Assembly (NCBI RefSeq): GCF_905397395.1
Contig: NZ_CAJPVH010000056.1
Span: 1 to 32,960, forward strand
Source of the DNA: Cupriavidus campinensis
GTDB taxonomy: Bacteria > Pseudomonadota > Gammaproteobacteria > Burkholderiales > Burkholderiaceae
Direction of reading: 5' to 3'
Length of the DNA: 32,960 bases
Under the pieces are notes generated by a model that was given only the letters and a program-made list of their open reading frames with translations, did no database searches and was not told the DNA's origin. This document shows, piece after piece, positions 31,773 to 32,960 of this stretch. The position numbers and the translations under genes are program-made. Numbering within the stretch: the stretch's first letter is position 1; each line of letters starts with the position of its first letter.

Positions 31773-31869
31773 GCCAGGCGGCGCAGCAACAGGCTTCTAC
31801 GGAGGGAGAAGGGGTAGCACGGCGGTACCAGCCGGCGGCACAGCCGGTGTGAAATGTGGAGAGAAAGCG

Positions 31870-31899
31870 AAGGGCGTCCGGTGGCTCCGGACGCCCTTT
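31870..31899. terminator. Strong bidirectional terminator hairpin after the liv-type operon
   Basis: AAGGGCGTCCGG (31870-31881) pairs perfectly over 12 bp with CCGGACGCCCTT (31887-31898), loop TGGCT, followed by TTGTCTTTG on the plus strand. On the minus strand the stem is followed by TCGCTTTCTC. It can serve both the transporter operon and the convergent Q/R-rich gene. Confidence 0.8.
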
Positions 31900-31923
31900 G
31901 TCTTTGCTGCGCGCCGCAGTCGA

Positions 31924-32960
31924 TCAGCGTCGGTCGTCGTTGCGCGCCTGCATCGCCCCGCGGTTGCCGTGGCCGCCCCGGTCGCCCGGCTCATTCTGGC
32001 CGCGCTGCTGTTGCTGCTGTTGCTGCTGCTGGAACTGGCGCTGCCGTTCCTGCTGCTGTTGCTGTTGCTGCTGCGCCCGTTGCTGCTGCTCCTGGGCCTG
32101 CCGCTGCTGCTGGGCCTGACGCTGCTGCTCCATCTGCTGGCGTTGCTGGTCCTGCATGGCGCGCTGCTGCTCCTGCGCCTGCCGCTGCTGTTGCGCGGCC
32201 TGGCGCTGGTGCTCCATCTGCTGGCGCTGTTGCTCCTGCGCGGCCCGCTGGTGTTCCATCTGCTGGCGTTGCTGCTCCTGCTGCGCCCGCTGCTGCTCGA
32301 ACTGCTGGCGCTGCTGCCGCTGCTGCTCCTGCTGCTGGCGCTGTTGCTCCTGCTGCGCCCGTTGCTGGTCGAACTGCTGGCGCTGCATCGCCTCGCGCTG
32401 CTGGTCCTGCTGCTGGCGCTGCTGCTCCTGCTGCGCCCGCTGCTGGTCGAACTGGCGGCGCTGGTTCGCCTCGCGCTGCTGGTCCTGAAGCTGGCGCTGC
32501 TGCTCCTGCGCCATGCGCTGCTGGTCATACTGCTGGCGCCGCTGAAGATCCTGGCCCTGGCGCTGCTGCTCCTGCAACTGCCGCTGCTGCTCCTGCCGCT
32601 GGTTCTGGAGCGCCTGCTGCTGGCGCTGCTGGAAATCGGCCGATTGGCGCTGCTGCTCGCTCAACTGCCGCTGTTGCTCGAACTGCTGGCGCTGCACGGC
32701 CTGCTGCTGGCGTTGCGCCTCGGGTGGCACGCCGCGCATCTGGTCTGGGCGCGTGGTCCAGTTCCTGCCGTTGTCACGCGAGTTGTCGTCGGGCCGCTGG
32801 GCGCCACCCTGCACCGGGTTCACGAAGCCGCGCGGCGCGCCGTCACGGCTCGGATCGCCGCCACGGTGGCGGGCAGCCAGTGCGGCCTCGGTCAGGCGCA
32901 CGTCGGGCCGACCCTGGCCGCCTCGTTCACCCCGATCACCTCGGTCGCCCTGCCCCGCCT
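31924..32960 (-). CDS. Gln/Arg-rich repeat protein, N-terminus outside window
   Basis: The frame is open from the right edge of the window to TGA at 31926-31924, about 345 residues with the start missing. The visible N-terminal part is Gly/Arg/Asp-rich (QGDRGDRGERGGQGRPDV), then a disordered stretch with NWTTRPDQMRGVPPEAQRQQQ. About 250 residues of Gln/Arg repeats follow, with units such as QQFDQQRAQQEQQRQQQDQQREAMQ-type blocks repeated with variation. Two near-pure poly-Gln runs and a tail QNEPGDRGGHGNRG end the protein. It should form long helices or coiled coil, or be disordered. No function is recognised. It shares the strong terminator with the liv-type operon. A GTG at 32901 could be a start, but the frame runs on beyond it with similar composition, so I treat it as partial. 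Confidence 0.65.
   Translation of the reverse strand, partial: AGQGDRGDRGERGGQGRPDVRLTEAALAARHRGGDPSRDGAPRGFVNPVQGGAQRPDDNSRDNGRNWTTRPDQMRGVPPEAQRQQQAVQRQQFEQQRQLSEQQRQSADFQQRQQQALQNQRQEQQRQLQEQQRQGQDLQRRQQYDQQRMAQEQQRQLQDQQREANQRRQFDQQRAQQEQQRQQQDQQREAMQRQQFDQQRAQQEQQRQQQEQQRQQRQQFEQQRAQQEQQRQQMEHQRAAQEQQRQQMEHQRQAAQQQRQAQEQQRAMQDQQRQQMEQQRQAQQQRQAQEQQQRAQQQQQQQQERQRQFQQQQQQQQQRGQNEPGDRGGHGNRGAMQARNDDRR
32000..32720 (-). repeat. Imperfect tandem coding repeats (CAG/CGC-rich) in the Q/R-rich gene
   Basis: DNA of this stretch is a mosaic of CTGCTGGCG, CTGCTGCTCCTG and TGGTCGAACTG-type blocks. Protein-level units around DQQRAQQEQQRQQ recur at least three times. Such repeats are prone to slippage and length variation between strains. 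Confidence 0.75.

Noticed and set aside
31856..32488. Cys/Leu/Trp-rich plus-strand frames in the repeat region
   Set aside because: They are the complement of CAG/CGC repeats in the Gln/Arg protein; poly-Cys runs with no start signal make them unlikely to be genes.

Overview
The window is GC-rich chromosomal DNA with a Burkholderiaceae character; Cupriavidus or Ralstonia is my best guess, by inference only. The basis is four separate Bug-type (tripartite tricarboxylate receptor family) periplasmic binding proteins without TctA/TctB membrane genes, many LysR/AraC/IclR/GntR regulators beside small catabolic operons, CaiB-type CoA transferase modules, and a recurrent GGAGACA ribosome-binding site. 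I see no rRNA, tRNA, integrase, transposase or CRISPR array. It reads as an accessory catabolic and secreted-enzyme region, not a mobile element.

Layout. 1-4522: tail of a membrane protein, a small lipoprotein, then a large leaderless GH18 chitinase with three PKD/Ig-like repeats and a chitin-binding tail. The chitinase is divergent from a regulator made only of two tandem OmpR-type winged-helix domains. 4527-7791: a minus-strand set of YCII-like protein, IclR regulator, SDR dehydrogenase and Bug protein. 8135-10592: short lipoprotein and a phosphocholine-type phospholipase C. 10620-12841: LysR regulator divergent from a D-serine dehydratase/D-threonine aldolase-like PLP enzyme. 12904-15263: AraC regulator, Bug protein, NIPSNAP-family protein. 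15299-19541: minus-strand operon of quinone oxidoreductase, GST, enoyl-CoA hydratase-like protein and Tat-exported carboxylesterase. It is divergent from a class III CoA transferase and Bug gene (19734-21962) across a promoter full of GTATAC palindromes. 21996-25258: GntR regulator, Bug protein, MFS exporter. 25368-26549: small lipoprotein behind a perfect 13-bp inverted repeat, then a periplasmic cupin and AhpD-like pair. 26962-31772: complete branched-chain-amino-acid-type ABC transporter (livHMGF plus binding protein) preceded by a 27-codon ORF with a strong Shine-Dalgarno. 31924-end: a Gln/Arg-rich repeat protein running off the window.

The recurring theme is uptake and CoA-linked breakdown of small organic acids: binding protein, activation or oxidation enzymes and a local regulator in each module. 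The items I find most unusual are the double winged-helix regulator with its leaderless chitinase, the LivG whose ABC signature is not LSGGQ, the hydratase-like protein lacking both catalytic glutamates, the palindromic control regions, and the Q/R-repeat protein.
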